Positions 1-8,575 are shown, counted from the stretch's first letter. The stretch is 34,918 nucleotides of DNA from Fusobacterium sp. (GCA_019416865.1 DXWL01000018.1:1-34918); one strand, 5' to 3'. Made by a program: numbers and translations. The notes: a model not told the origin generated them from the letters alone.

Positions 1-1
1 A

Positions 2-70
2 GTATTAGGACAAGACGGAATGAAAGTTACTGACGAAGTAATTTTAGATATAATGTTAAATAATAAATAG
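2..70 (+). CDS. C-terminal tail of an unidentified protein (cut by window edge)
   Basis: An open frame runs from base 2 to a TAG stop at 68-70, giving 22 residues that end in LDIMLNNK. The frame is open to the window edge, and an M20 amidohydrolase follows 42 bases later without any terminator hairpin between them. It is therefore probably the end of an upstream gene in the same operon. I do not recognise the family from so short a tail. Confidence 0.5.
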   Translation, partial: VLGQDGMKVTDEVILDIMLNNK

Positions 71-112
71 TATTTTAAAGTTAAAAATAAATTTATTATT
101 TAGGAGGAAATT

Positions 113-1294
113 TTGAATATAAAACAAGAAATATTCGAGATAGAAAAATATATCATAGAGATGCGTAGATATTTTCATGAAAATCCAGAAGAAAGTTGGA
201 AAGAATATAACACACAGAAAAAAATTTGTGAAGAATTAGAAAATATGGGAATTGAATATATAAAATCATGTAAAACAGGTGTAATTGGATTTTTAGGGAA
301 TAAAGGTAAAAAGCCTATAATAGGAATCAGAGCGGATATAGATGCTCTTCCAATTTGTGAAACAGCAAATTTAAAATTTTCATCTAAGAATAAAAATGTA
401 ATGCATGCTTGTGGACATGATGGTCATATTGCTATGCTGTTGGGAACAGCAAAAATTTTGAAAAAATTTGAAAACCTTTTAGAAGGAGAAGTAAGATTAT
501 TCTTCCAACCAGCAGAAGAATTTATTGAAAATTCTGGAGCAAAATATATGTCTGAATGTGAAGAATTTGAACAAATAGATAATATTATAGGAGCTCATAT
601 ATGGAGTTCTATTCCAACAGGAAAAATTTCAGTAGAAGCAGGTCCAAGACTTGCTTCGGCTGATACTTACGATATAATAATAAAGGGTAAAGGTGGACAT
701 GGAGCAATGCCAGATCAATGTGTAGATCCTATTATTTGTGGATGTATACTTGTAAATACTCTTCAAAGTATTGTAAGTAGAGAAATAAGACCAATCGACC
801 CAGTTGTTTTAAGTGTTTGTTCTTTCAATTCTGGAAGTAGTTTTAATATTATTCCCAGCGAAGCTAGACTTTCAGGAACAGTCAGATCATTCAGCAATGA
901 TGTGAGAAATATTCTTCCTAAAAAAATGGAAAGAATTATTGCTGATATAACACATTCATATAGAGCAGATTATGAATTTAAATTTCATTATGGAACACCT
1001 GCAACAATTAATGATAAATATTCTAGTGAAATAGCTAGTCAAGCAATAAAAACTCTTTATGGAGAAGAAACTTTAATTTCATATCCAGCAGGTATGGGTG
1101 GAGAAGATTTTGCTAAAATGTTAGCTAAAAAACCAGGATGTTTTGCTTTTATTGGATGTAGAAATGAAGAAAAAGGGATAATTGAACCACATCATAATTC
1201 TAAATTTGATATGGATGAAGATGCTTTAAAATATGGAGTAGGATTTTTTACTCAATATGTTTTTGAGTATACTAAAAATTATAAAACAGATTAA
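113..1294 (+). CDS. M20-family amidohydrolase (N-acyl-amino acid / peptide amidohydrolase)
   Basis: This 393-residue cytoplasmic protein has the usual length of M20D metallo-amidohydrolases, which remove acyl groups from amino acids or short peptides (hippurate, N-acetyl-diaminopimelate or indole-acetyl-amino acid type). Expected metal ligands are visible: HACGHDGH (C100, H102), QPAEE (E135/E136), AHIW (H162) and EPHHNS (H360/H361). The dimerisation lid carries GKGGHGAMP (H196), and GMGGEDF is at 328-333. The start is TTG at 113, five bases after a perfect AGGAGG (102-107); no ATG lies in a better position. It follows the tail of another gene closely and ends at a strong hairpin shared with the convergent regulator gene. 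The substrate cannot be read from the sequence. The family is certain, the exact reaction is not. Confidence 0.93.
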   Translation: MNIKQEIFEIEKYIIEMRRYFHENPEESWKEYNTQKKICEELENMGIEYIKSCKTGVIGFLGNKGKKPIIGIRADIDALPICETANLKFSSKNKNVMHACGHDGHIAMLLGTAKILKKFENLLEGEVRLFFQPAEEFIENSGAKYMSECEEFEQIDNIIGAHIWSSIPTGKISVEAGPRLASADTYDIIIKGKGGHGAMPDQCVDPIICGCILVNTLQSIVSREIRPIDPVVLSVCSFNSGSSFNIIPSEARLSGTVRSFSNDVRNILPKKMERIIADITHSYRADYEFKFHYGTPATINDKYSSEIASQAIKTLYGEETLISYPAGMGGEDFAKMLAKKPGCFAFIGCRNEEKGIIEPHHNSKFDMDEDALKYGVGFFTQYVFEYTKNYKTD

Positions 1295-1301
1295 AAATAA
1301 A

Positions 1302-1330
1302 AGCAGCAGAGAGCCCCCCTCTCTGCTGTT
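1302..1330. terminator. Bidirectional rho-independent terminator between convergent genes
   Basis: CAGCAGAGAG (1304-1313) pairs perfectly with CTCTCTGCTG (1319-1328) around a loop of five C; flanking A-T and G-T pairs extend the stem. An A-rich run lies on the left, which reads as U-rich for leftward transcripts, and a short T-rich run lies on the right. It sits between the + strand amidohydrolase and the - strand Crp/Fnr gene, so it probably ends both. Confidence 0.85.
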
Positions 1331-1341
1331 TCCTTTATAAA

Positions 1342-2007
1342 CTATAATAATTTTCTAAGTTTGACTTTATCAATTAAAACAATAGTCCCCCTTGAAAGAG
1401 AAACCATTCCTTCTGTTTGAAAATATTTCAGCATTCTGGAAACAACCTCTCTGGCAGTTCCCATATTTTTAGCAATATAGTCATGGGTAAGGACAAGAGT
1501 ATCGCTTTTAACAGAATCTGACTGTTCAAGAAGGAAAATAGCCAGTCTTTTGTCAAAACTCATAAAAACAATCTGTTCCATTATCCACATAGCTTCTGAA
1601 AAACTGCTGTTTATCACACTGTTTGTAAATTGTTCCACAATTATATTTTTATCTTTAAGCTCTTTATATTTATATGGATTTATTAGATAAACTTCACTCT
1701 CTTTTTCTGCATCTACCATCACTTCAAAACGAATATTATTTAAAATACATGCTGCTGAAAGCATACATACATCATAAGGATTTAGTTTATAAAGAGTAAT
1801 CTCTTTTCCTTCAGGAGAAACCATATATACCCTCAACTGTCCTGTTTTTACTACAAGCACTCCTGTACATTCTGTAGAATCATGTATATTTTGCCCATTT
1901 TTATATTTTATAAGAGAGCTTCCTGTAAGAATGATTTTTCTCTCATCTTCTGATATTTTTTCCCAGAAAGGAAATGCTTTCTTGAAAAACTCTCTGCTGT
2001 CAGTCAT
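1342..2007 (-). CDS. Crp/Fnr-family transcriptional regulator
   Basis: This 221-residue protein has the two-domain architecture of Crp/Fnr regulators. A cyclic-nucleotide-binding-type beta-roll covers about residues 20-125, followed by a dimerisation helix (about 128-160) and a C-terminal winged helix (about 170-215). The recognition helix has the family pattern GTAREVVSRMLKYF (183-196). Cysteines C47, C81 and C87 fall in the sensor domain, but no N-terminal four-cysteine Fnr cluster is present, so an oxygen-sensing Fe-S cluster is not supported. Effector and targets are unknown; redox or nitrosative stress regulators of this superfamily look similar. The start has AAGGAGAG seven bases upstream. 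It is separated from gltX by a terminator, so it is likely transcribed on its own. I found no convincing promoter in the short leader. Confidence 0.9.
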   Translation of the reverse strand: MTDSREFFKKAFPFWEKISEDERKIILTGSSLIKYKNGQNIHDSTECTGVLVVKTGQLRVYMVSPEGKEITLYKLNPYDVCMLSAACILNNIRFEVMVDAEKESEVYLINPYKYKELKDKNIIVEQFTNSVINSSFSEAMWIMEQIVFMSFDKRLAIFLLEQSDSVKSDTLVLTHDYIAKNMGTAREVVSRMLKYFQTEGMVSLSRGTIVLIDKVKLRKLL

Positions 2008-2041
2008 AATAATCTCTCCTTAATTAGATTGGTGAATTTAG

Positions 2042-2080
2042 TAAAAACCCCCGGCATTAAAATTTAATTTCTCAGCCGGG
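2042..2080 (-). terminator. Rho-independent terminator after gltX
   Basis: On the minus strand CCCGGC (complement of 2075-2080) pairs with GCCGGG (complement of 2050-2055), followed by further G and then a run of five T (complement of 2043-2047). The 19-base loop contains a further A/T palindrome. It lies just past the gltX stop and before the Crp/Fnr start, so it should end the tatD-acpS-prfB-gltX transcript. Confidence 0.75.
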
Positions 2081-2103
2081 AGCATCTTAATTTTTATTTA
2101 AAA

Positions 2104-3615
2104 TTAGATATTGTAAAGAGCCATCATTCTCTTCATTCTGTTTATAGTTCTTTCTTTTCCTATTATAGAAATTAGATTGTAAAGGTCAGCTCCTTTTGGA
2201 AGTCCTGTAAGTACTGCTCTTAGAGGCATATATACTTTTGCAGGTCCTTCTCCGATTTCTTCAAGTGTATCAGTAAGAAGTTTTTTAGCATCTTCAAGTT
2301 CTATATCTTCTGTTGGATACTCTTCGATTTTTTTCAGGAATAATCTTATAGAAGCTTTTCCAGTTTCATCTTGAATACCGTTATATAATCTTTCAATTCC
2401 TTTTCTTTCTTTTTTATCCATATCTTCTGTAATTTCAGGAAGAGTATATTCATCTTTAAAGTATACTTCTGATTCATCAGCAAGTTCTTTTAAAGTGTGA
2501 GCATGTTCTCTTAAGATTTCAACTATTCTTTCAAGAGCGTGTCTTTCTTTTTCAGAAACTTCCTCTCCTACAAATCCTTTTGCTCTGAAGAATGGAATAG
2601 CAAGTTCAGTAAGTTCTTTAAGATCTTTTAATCTCATATGTTGATTGTTTATCCATCCTAGTTTTACAAGGTCGAATACAGGTCCTCCAAGAGAAACATT
2701 GTCTATATTGAAAGTATCTTTAAACTCTTGTAGGCTGAATATCTCTTTTCCATCTTTGAAAGAGTAAGCCATAAGTCCAAGGAAGTTTAAAAGTCCTTCT
2801 TTTAAATATCCATTATCTTTATACCAGTTTAATGAAACAGGATTTTTTCTTTTAGAGATTTTTGTTCTGTCACTGTTTCTTAAAAGAGGCATATGGATAA
2901 ACTCAGGTTGTTCCCAACCAAATGCTTTGTATAATTGGATATGTTTAGGAGTAGAAGATATCCATTCTTCTGCTCTTATAACATGAGTGATTCCCATTAA
3001 GTGATCGTCAACAACATTTGCAAGGTGATATGTAGGGAAACCATCAGCTTTTAATAATACTTGGTCATCTATTTTACTGTTTTCAAAAACAATATCTCCT
3101 CTTAATCTGTCGTGGATAACAGTTTCACCTTCATAAGGCATTTTAAGTCTTATTACATAAGGTTCTCCTGCTGCAAGTTTAGCTTCAATCTCTTCTTTTG
3201 TAAGACTTCTGCAGTGTCCGTCATATCCAGGAGCTTTTTTCATAGCTTTTTGTCTTTCTCTTAGATTGTCAAGTCTTTCAGGAGTACAGAAGCAGTAGTA
3301 AGCTTCTCCCTTCTCAACAAGCTGTTTAGCATAATCTCCATATATTCCAAATCTTTCTGATTGTCTGTATGGTCCGCAAGGTCCTCCGATATCAGGCCCT
3401 TCTGCCCAGTTTAATCCAAGCCATCCTAAAGCATCAAAAATCATTTGTTCAGATCCTTCAGTGTATCTGTTCTGGTCAGTGTCCTCTATTCTTAAAATGA
3501 ATTCTCCATTGTGAATGTGAGCAAAAGCTATATTGAACATTGCAATATAAGCTGTTCCAACATGAGGATCTCCTGTAGGAGATGGAGCAACCCTTGTTCT
3601 TACTTTTCTTTCCAT
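2104..3615 (-). CDS. gltX: Glutamate--tRNA ligase
   Basis: This class Ib aminoacyl-tRNA synthetase charges tRNA-Glu in the cytoplasm. With the start at 3615 it has 503 residues, close to the family length. The HIGH-type motif is PHVGT (17-21), the KMSKS-type loop is KISKR (252-256), and C108, C110, H134 and C135 resemble the zinc site of many bacterial enzymes. An in-frame ATG lies 57 bases upstream at 3672 but has no ribosome binding site. The ATG at 3615 follows a GGGGG stretch by nine bases and begins directly with the conserved catalytic core (MERKVRTRVAPSPTG), so I chose it. A possible -10 box lies between the two ATGs. It is the last gene of a leftward group, 73 bases after prfB, and is followed by a terminator. 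Confidence 0.96.
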   Translation of the reverse strand: MERKVRTRVAPSPTGDPHVGTAYIAMFNIAFAHIHNGEFILRIEDTDQNRYTEGSEQMIFDALGWLGLNWAEGPDIGGPCGPYRQSERFGIYGDYAKQLVEKGEAYYCFCTPERLDNLRERQKAMKKAPGYDGHCRSLTKEEIEAKLAAGEPYVIRLKMPYEGETVIHDRLRGDIVFENSKIDDQVLLKADGFPTYHLANVVDDHLMGITHVIRAEEWISSTPKHIQLYKAFGWEQPEFIHMPLLRNSDRTKISKRKNPVSLNWYKDNGYLKEGLLNFLGLMAYSFKDGKEIFSLQEFKDTFNIDNVSLGGPVFDLVKLGWINNQHMRLKDLKELTELAIPFFRAKGFVGEEVSEKERHALERIVEILREHAHTLKELADESEVYFKDEYTLPEITEDMDKKERKGIERLYNGIQDETGKASIRLFLKKIEEYPTEDIELEDAKKLLTDTLEEIGEGPAKVYMPLRAVLTGLPKGADLYNLISIIGKERTINRMKRMMALYNI

Positions 3616-3639
3616 GTGTGTTAACCCCCAATACTTTTG

Positions 3640-3645
3640 ATTATA
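3640..3645 (-). promoter_or_regulatory. Possible gltX promoter (-10 box)
   Basis: The minus strand reads TATAAT at 3645-3640, within TATATATAAT, about 24 bases upstream of the chosen gltX start. No good -35 hexamer is seen at 16-18 bases. It would place the transcript start just upstream of the ATG at 3615 and downstream of the alternative ATG at 3672, which supports the shorter protein. Confidence 0.35.
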
Positions 3646-3688
3646 TATACTGTAGATTTTATCATATTTCATATAAATTTTAAAGGGA

Positions 3689-4789
3689 CTATTTGTTTTT
3701 TATCCATCTTAAATAAGCATTGACAAAATCATCTATATCCCCGTCCATAACAGCTTTGATATTTCCTGATTCACAAGCTGTTCTGTGATCTTTTACCATT
3801 GTATAAGGTTGGAATACATATGATCTTATTTGATTTCCCCAACCTATATCAGTTTGTTCTCCTTGAAGTTTTTTCATCTCTTCCTCTTTTTTCTTAATTT
3901 CAAGATCAAGAAGTTTTGCCTGTAATACTTTCATAGCCTTTTCTCTGTTCATAAGCTGTGAACGCTCTTGTTGGCAGGTAGTAACAATTCCTGTAGGAAT
4001 ATGAGTTATTCTTACAGCAGAATCAGTCATATTAACATGTTGTCCCCCAGCCCCTCCAGCTCTATAGGTATCAATTCTTAAATCAGCAGGATTTATTTCA
4101 ACTTCCACAGTATCATCTACTTCAGGAAGAACATCTACGGAAGCAAAAGAAGTGTGTCTTTTTTTGTTGGCATCAAAAGGTGAAATTCTTACAAGTCTGT
4201 GGACTCCTTTTTCAGCCTTAAGATATCCGTAGGCATATACTCCTTCTACAAGCAGAGTAATAGATTTTATTCCTACAGAATCTCCTGGCATAAAATCAAG
4301 CTGACTGACTTTGTATCCTTTTTGTGCAAACCATCTGCTGTACATTCTGTAAAGCATATCTACCCAATCACAAGCTTCTGTTCCTCCAGCCCCAGAGTGA
4401 ATTGTTATGATAGCATTATTTCCGTCATATTTTCCGTCAAGAAGAAGTTTAACATCAAGTGTATCTATCTCATGAGAAAGTTTTTTGTGTTTCTCCTCAA
4501 GCTCTTGAGCAAAATCTTCCTCTCCCATATCTAAAAATTCAATAAGAACTTCTTCATCATGGTACATCTCTTCAATAGTTTTATATTCATTTATTAAATC
4601 TTTATTTTCATTTATTTTTTTTATTACAGACTGACTTTCTCTTTTATCATTCCAGAATCCCTCTTCAGTTGTTTTTTGTTCCAGTTCTCTGACTGTCTTT
4701 TCTCTCTCTTCTAGTTTGACAGTCTGCTTTATTCCTTCCAATTTTTCTTTGTATCCCTGGAATTCTCTTTTAAGCTCTAAAATATCCAT
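3689..4789 (-). CDS. prfB: Peptide chain release factor 2 (RF2)
   Basis: RF2 releases finished peptides at UGA and UAA codons. The 366-residue protein matches the usual RF2 length. It has the RF2 tripeptide SPF (203-205) that reads the stop codon and the catalytic GGQ (248-250) in AGGAGGQHVN. The reading frame is continuous from ATG to stop: the in-frame UGA and programmed +1 frameshift found near codon 26 in many bacterial prfB genes are absent (the corresponding region reads QGYKEKLEG). Position 247 is Ala, as in most bacterial RF2. The start lies one base after the acpS stop, with GGAGAG as the binding site inside the end of acpS, so the two are translationally coupled. Confidence 0.97.
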   Translation of the reverse strand: MDILELKREFQGYKEKLEGIKQTVKLEEREKTVRELEQKTTEEGFWNDKRESQSVIKKINENKDLINEYKTIEEMYHDEEVLIEFLDMGEEDFAQELEEKHKKLSHEIDTLDVKLLLDGKYDGNNAIITIHSGAGGTEACDWVDMLYRMYSRWFAQKGYKVSQLDFMPGDSVGIKSITLLVEGVYAYGYLKAEKGVHRLVRISPFDANKKRHTSFASVDVLPEVDDTVEVEINPADLRIDTYRAGGAGGQHVNMTDSAVRITHIPTGIVTTCQQERSQLMNREKAMKVLQAKLLDLEIKKKEEEMKKLQGEQTDIGWGNQIRSYVFQPYTMVKDHRTACESGNIKAVMDGDIDDFVNAYLRWIKNK

Positions 4790-4790
4790 A

Positions 4791-5165
4791 CTAACTCTCC
4801 GATTTTTTAAAAATTATTGCTGTAGAAACAGCATACTCTCTGCAATGGGAAATAGATATCTCCACAAAATATTTATTATTAAAGTCTTTTATATTATTTC
4901 TAAAAACTACATAAGGTTTTCCAAGTTCATTGTTTAAAATTTCAATGTCATTTGGAGAAAATCCTCTTACTCCTGTTCCCAAAGCTTTTGAAACAGCTTC
5001 CTTTGCAGAAAATTTTCCTGCATATGATTCAGCTCTGTTTCCTTTTGAAATTATGTACTCAATCTCTTTTTCAGTATAAACTTTTTTCACAAAACTTTCT
5101 TTTGAAACAGCTTTTTCTATTCTTTTTATCTCGATGATATCATTTCCTATACCCAAAAACTCCAT
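4791..5165 (-). CDS. acpS: Holo-[acyl-carrier-protein] synthase
   Basis: AcpS transfers 4'-phosphopantetheine from CoA to the serine of acyl carrier protein, whose gene acpP is in this window at 13077-13301. The length of 124 residues is typical. The magnesium site is visible as GIGNDIIEI (D9) and the FSAKEAVSKALGTG signature (52-65, E56, K60); SISHCREYAVS near the C-terminus is also conserved. A GGAAG binding site precedes the ATG. It sits eight bases after tatD and one base before prfB in a leftward operon. Confidence 0.95.
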   Translation of the reverse strand: MEFLGIGNDIIEIKRIEKAVSKESFVKKVYTEKEIEYIISKGNRAESYAGKFSAKEAVSKALGTGVRGFSPNDIEILNNELGKPYVVFRNNIKDFNNKYFVEISISHCREYAVSTAIIFKKSES

Positions 5166-5173
5166 AATACTTC

Positions 5174-5932
5174 CTATTTTATATTATATATTCTTTTTGT
5201 ATTTTCAGTTGTGATTCTAATTACCTCTTCAACAGGGATATTTTTTATCTCTGCAATTTTTTCAGCCACATATTTTACATATATAGGTTCGTTTCTTTTT
5301 CCTCTGTAAGGAATGGGGGTAAGATAAGGAGAATCTGTTTCGATAACGATTCTGGAAAGATCTATTTTTTCAATAAACTCTACAGTTTTTCTTGCATTTT
5401 TAAATGTAAGAACTCCTCCTATTCCAAAAACATAACCTTCAGGGACATTCATTGCACTTTCAAAAGATCCTGGATAGCAGTGGAAAACACCTTTTACATC
5501 AGGAAATTCCTTAAGAATATTTATTGTATCTTCCATGGCATCTCTTGAATGGATAACTACAGGTTTTCCCAATTTTTGTGCCAGTTTCATCTGTCTTATA
5601 AATCCTGTTTTCTGAACCTCTTTTTCATCTTCCATCCAGTAGTAGTCAAGACCTATTTCTCCTATTGCTACTACTTTTTTATAATATGAAAGTTTCTCTA
5701 TTTTTTTCTCCACTTCATCAGAATATGTTGAAATATCAGTTGGGTGTACTCCTACTACAGCATAAACAAAGGGATATTTTTTACTGTATGCAACACTTTC
5801 TTCAGATGTAGGGAGATCATTTCCTATATTTACTATAAATTCAAGCTCTTTTTCAGCTCTTTTAAAAACTTCCTCTCTGTCCTCGTTAAATTTGCTGTCA
5901 TTAACGTGGCAGTGAGAATCTGCTAATTTCAT
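5174..5932 (-). CDS. tatD: TatD-family metal-dependent DNase/hydrolase
   Basis: This 252-residue TIM-barrel hydrolase of the TatD/YcfH family includes 3'-5' deoxyribonucleases linked to DNA repair; the natural substrate of most members is uncertain. Metal ligands are clear: DSHCH (H7, H9), GEIGLDYY (E92), IHSRDA (H128), FHCYPGS (H151) and ETDSPYL (D200). The start has GAGGTGA eight bases upstream. It is the first gene of the leftward tatD-acpS-prfB-gltX group and has its own extended -10 promoter. Confidence 0.94.
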   Translation of the reverse strand: MKLADSHCHVNDSKFNEDREEVFKRAEKELEFIVNIGNDLPTSEESVAYSKKYPFVYAVVGVHPTDISTYSDEVEKKIEKLSYYKKVVAIGEIGLDYYWMEDEKEVQKTGFIRQMKLAQKLGKPVVIHSRDAMEDTINILKEFPDVKGVFHCYPGSFESAMNVPEGYVFGIGGVLTFKNARKTVEFIEKIDLSRIVIETDSPYLTPIPYRGKRNEPIYVKYVAEKIAEIKNIPVEEVIRITTENTKRIYNIK

Positions 5933-5963
5933 AATTATTTCACCTCATATTTATTTCTTATTT

Positions 5964-5972
5964 ATTATACCA
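5964..5972 (-). promoter_or_regulatory. Extended -10 promoter of the tatD-acpS-prfB-gltX group
   Basis: The minus strand reads TGGTATAAT (extended -10, TGnTATAAT) within GTTGTGGTATAATAAATA, about 32 bases upstream of the tatD start. No TTGACA-like -35 is present, as expected for extended -10 promoters. The same core recurs upstream of plsX at 9935-9943. Confidence 0.6.
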
Positions 5973-6007
5973 CAACTTTCTATTTGATGGATATAATGTT
6001 TTATCAG

Positions 6008-6037
6008 TTGATTTTTATAGTGAATTAGTGATAGAAT
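6008..6037 (+). promoter_or_regulatory. Possible promoter of the antiporter-like gene
   Basis: TTGATT (6008-6013) and TAGAAT (6032-6037) are separated by 18 bases, and the -10 box is preceded by TGA (extended -10). It lies about 49 bases upstream of the start at 6086 and diverges from the tatD promoter. Confidence 0.4.
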
Positions 6038-6085
6038 TAAAAGGATTTGTTAAATTTGAATAATTTTTTGGGAGGATAGGAGATT

Positions 6086-7381
6086 ATGATTTTTAATCCA
6101 GTAATTTTATCAGTAACAGTGATGATGATACTGTGTCTTTTAAAATTAAATGTTATTATAGCTATTCTTATTTCAGCTCTTGTAGCAGGAGCAGCTGCTG
6201 GAATGGGAATGGCAGAAACAATGAGTATACTTATAGGAGGAATGGGAGGAAACTCTGAAACAGCTTTAAGCTACATTCTTCTTGGAACTCTTGCAGTAGC
6301 AATAAATAATTCAGGACTTGCAGGGATAATAGCTGCTAAGATATCAAAGGTTGTAAAAAACAAAAAATATCTGCTTATATTTATTTTGACTTTAATAGCT
6401 TGTTCATCACAAAACCTTATTCCTGTACATATAGCTTTTATACCAATACTTATTCCGCCTCTTTTGGCTCTTATGAACAGACTTAAAATTGACAGAAGAG
6501 CTGTTGCCTGTGCCTTAACTTTTGGACTTAAGGCACCATATATAGTTCTTCCTGTTGGATTTGGACTTATATTTCAGACAATAGTAAAGGATCAGTTAAA
6601 TGCAAATAATGTTCCGATGACTTTGGAAGGAGTAACATCTGTAAACTGGCTTCTTGGAGCAGGAATGTTTACAGGACTTCTTACAGCTGTATTTTTTAGT
6701 TACAGAAAACCAAGAGAATATAAAATGAATGATAATGATAAAATTTCAGAAGAAAATATTATTTTTGAAAAGAAACATTTTTTTGCAATGATAGGTGCTG
6801 TGATTGCTTTTGCAGTTCAGCTTAAAACAGGTTCTCTTCCTTTGGGAGCGTTATCAGCACTTATTTTTATGGCTGTAACAAATGTTATTCCATGGAAGCA
6901 TATTGATGAAACTCTTGACGGAGGACTTCATCTTATGGGATTTATCGCCTTTGTTATGCTTGTAGCAGCAGGGTATGGAAATGTTATAAGAGAAACAGGA
7001 GCTGTACCTGAACTTGTTCAGGGAGTAATCTCAATAATTGGTACAAATAAAATTCTTGGAGCATTTATAATGCTTCTTGTAGGACTTTTTGTTACTTTGG
7101 GAATAGGGACTTCTTTTGGAACAATTCCTATTCTTGCTGTAATATACTGTCCTCTTGCTTTGAGTCTTGGATTTTCTCCAGCAGGAACTGCAATACTTGT
7201 AGCTGCTGCAGGAGCTTTGGGAGATGCAGGTTCTCCAGCTTCAGATTCAACTTTAGGACCTACAGCTGGACTTAATGCAGATGGGCAGCATGAGCATATT
7301 TGGGATACTTGTGTACCGACATTTTTACATTATAATATCCCATTAATAGTTTTTGGGCTTGTTGGTTCACTTATTTTCTAA
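6086..7381 (+). CDS. NhaC-superfamily Na+/H+ antiporter-like permease
   Basis: This 431-residue, very hydrophobic inner-membrane protein has roughly ten to twelve predicted membrane segments, beginning at the N-terminus, with one hydrophilic loop at about residues 208-232. The C-terminal stretch with ALGDAGSPASDSTLGPT and DGQHEHIWDTCVPTF is typical of the Na_H_antiporter/NhaC-like family. Some members are sodium/proton antiporters and others, such as the YuiF type, carry amino acids, so the substrate is open. The start is preceded by two binding sites, GGGAGG and AGGAG. It stands alone: the gene to its left is divergent and ychF has its own promoter. No metabolic partner is nearby to suggest a substrate. 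Confidence 0.87.
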   Translation: MIFNPVILSVTVMMILCLLKLNVIIAILISALVAGAAAGMGMAETMSILIGGMGGNSETALSYILLGTLAVAINNSGLAGIIAAKISKVVKNKKYLLIFILTLIACSSQNLIPVHIAFIPILIPPLLALMNRLKIDRRAVACALTFGLKAPYIVLPVGFGLIFQTIVKDQLNANNVPMTLEGVTSVNWLLGAGMFTGLLTAVFFSYRKPREYKMNDNDKISEENIIFEKKHFFAMIGAVIAFAVQLKTGSLPLGALSALIFMAVTNVIPWKHIDETLDGGLHLMGFIAFVMLVAAGYGNVIRETGAVPELVQGVISIIGTNKILGAFIMLLVGLFVTLGIGTSFGTIPILAVIYCPLALSLGFSPAGTAILVAAAGALGDAGSPASDSTLGPTAGLNADGQHEHIWDTCVPTFLHYNIPLIVFGLVGSLIF

Positions 7382-7385
7382 AAAA

Positions 7386-7414
7386 TTGAAAAAAAGTATC
7401 AAATATGTTAAAAT
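7386..7414 (+). promoter_or_regulatory. Promoter of ychF
   Basis: TTGAAA (7386-7391), a 17-base spacer and TAAAAT (7409-7414), with TG one base before the -10 box. The expected start of transcription is about 25 bases before the ychF ATG. Confidence 0.6.
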
Positions 7415-7446
7415 TTAGAGTAAAATAAAATTCAGGAGGCATATAA

Positions 7447-8541
7447 ATGATTGGAATTGGAATAGTGGGACTTCCAAATGTAGGAAAGTCGACTCTGTTT
7501 AATGCTATAACAAAGGCTGGGGCTGCAGAAGCTGCAAACTACCCATTCTGTACAATAGAACCAAATGTGGGAATGGTAACAGTTCCTGATAAAAGAATGG
7601 AAGAACTTGCTAAAATAATAAATCCTCAAAGAGTTGTAAATGCTACAGTTGAATTTGTGGATATAGCTGGACTTGTTGCAGGAGCATCAAAAGGTGAGGG
7701 GCTTGGAAATAAATTTCTTTCAAATATAAGAGGAACAGCAGCAATATGTCAGGTTGTAAGATGCTTTGATGATGAAAATGTTGTCCATGTAAGTGGTGGA
7801 GTAGATCCTATAAGAGATATTAATGTAATAAACGGAGAGCTTATTTTAGCAGATATGGAAACAATAGAAAAAGCTCTTGAAAAAAATAAAAAACTTTTAG
7901 TAACAAAAAATAAAGATGTAATGAAACTTGTACCTATTCTTGAAAAATGTCAGGCTCATTTAAATGAAGAAAAACTTTTAAAAACTTTAGATCTTACAGA
8001 TGAAGAAAAGGATATAATAAAAGTTTATCAGCTTCTTACAATAAAACCTATGATATTTGTTACAAATGTATCAGAAGATGATTTGGCAGAAGGAAATGCT
8101 TATGTTGAGCAGGTAAGAGAATATGTTGAAAAAATTGGATCAGAAGTTGTAATAGTTTCTGCAAAAGTGGAAGAGGAGCTTCAAGAGATGGATGAAGCAG
8201 ATAAAGCAGAATTTTTAGAGAGTCTTGGTGTAGAGGAAGCAGGACTTAACAGACTTATAAGAGCTGGATTTAAACTTCTTGGACTTCAAACATATTTTAC
8301 AGCTGGAGTAAAAGAGGTAAGAGCTTGGACAATAAATATAGGAGATACAGCTCCAAAAGCAGCTGGAGTAATCCATACAGATTTTGAAAGAGGATTTATA
8401 AGAGCAAAAGTTGCAAGTTATGATGACTTCATAAAATATTCAGGATGGAAAGGAACTCAAGAAGCTGGGGTAATGAGAGTGGAAGGAAAAGATTATGTCG
8501 TTCAGGACGGAGATCTTATGGAATTCCTTTTCAATGTATAA
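7447..8541 (+). CDS. ychF: Redox/translation-associated GTPase/ATPase YchF (Obg family)
   Basis: YchF is a universally conserved OLA1-type P-loop nucleotidase that binds ribosomes and affects stress responses; members often prefer ATP. The 364-residue length matches the family (363 in E. coli). Visible parts are Walker A GLPNVGKS (8-15), the G3 region DIAGLVAGASKGEGLG (72-87) and the divergent NxxE motif NVSE (207-210) in place of NKxD. A C-terminal TGS domain runs from about residue 280 to the end. The start follows AGGAGG by about seven bases. Confidence 0.97.
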   Translation: MIGIGIVGLPNVGKSTLFNAITKAGAAEAANYPFCTIEPNVGMVTVPDKRMEELAKIINPQRVVNATVEFVDIAGLVAGASKGEGLGNKFLSNIRGTAAICQVVRCFDDENVVHVSGGVDPIRDINVINGELILADMETIEKALEKNKKLLVTKNKDVMKLVPILEKCQAHLNEEKLLKTLDLTDEEKDIIKVYQLLTIKPMIFVTNVSEDDLAEGNAYVEQVREYVEKIGSEVVIVSAKVEEELQEMDEADKAEFLESLGVEEAGLNRLIRAGFKLLGLQTYFTAGVKEVRAWTINIGDTAPKAAGVIHTDFERGFIRAKVASYDDFIKYSGWKGTQEAGVMRVEGKDYVVQDGDLMEFLFNV

Positions 8542-8575
8542 AATCTTCATATTTAATAATAGTGATAAATATTAC

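Noticed and set aside
3616..3672. 19-residue N-terminal extension of gltX
   Set aside because: No ribosome binding site before the ATG at 3672, and a -10-like box lies inside it; GluRS starts at the MERKVRTRV stretch.
4199..4534. 111-codon plus-strand open frame inside prfB
   Set aside because: It lies entirely antisense to prfB, has no ribosome binding site, and its translation is a Phe/Ser/Tyr-rich string typical of a shadow frame.
8542..8575. ATATTTA/TAAATAT hairpin after ychF
   Set aside because: The stem is seven A/T pairs without GC or a T-run, too weak to call a terminator.
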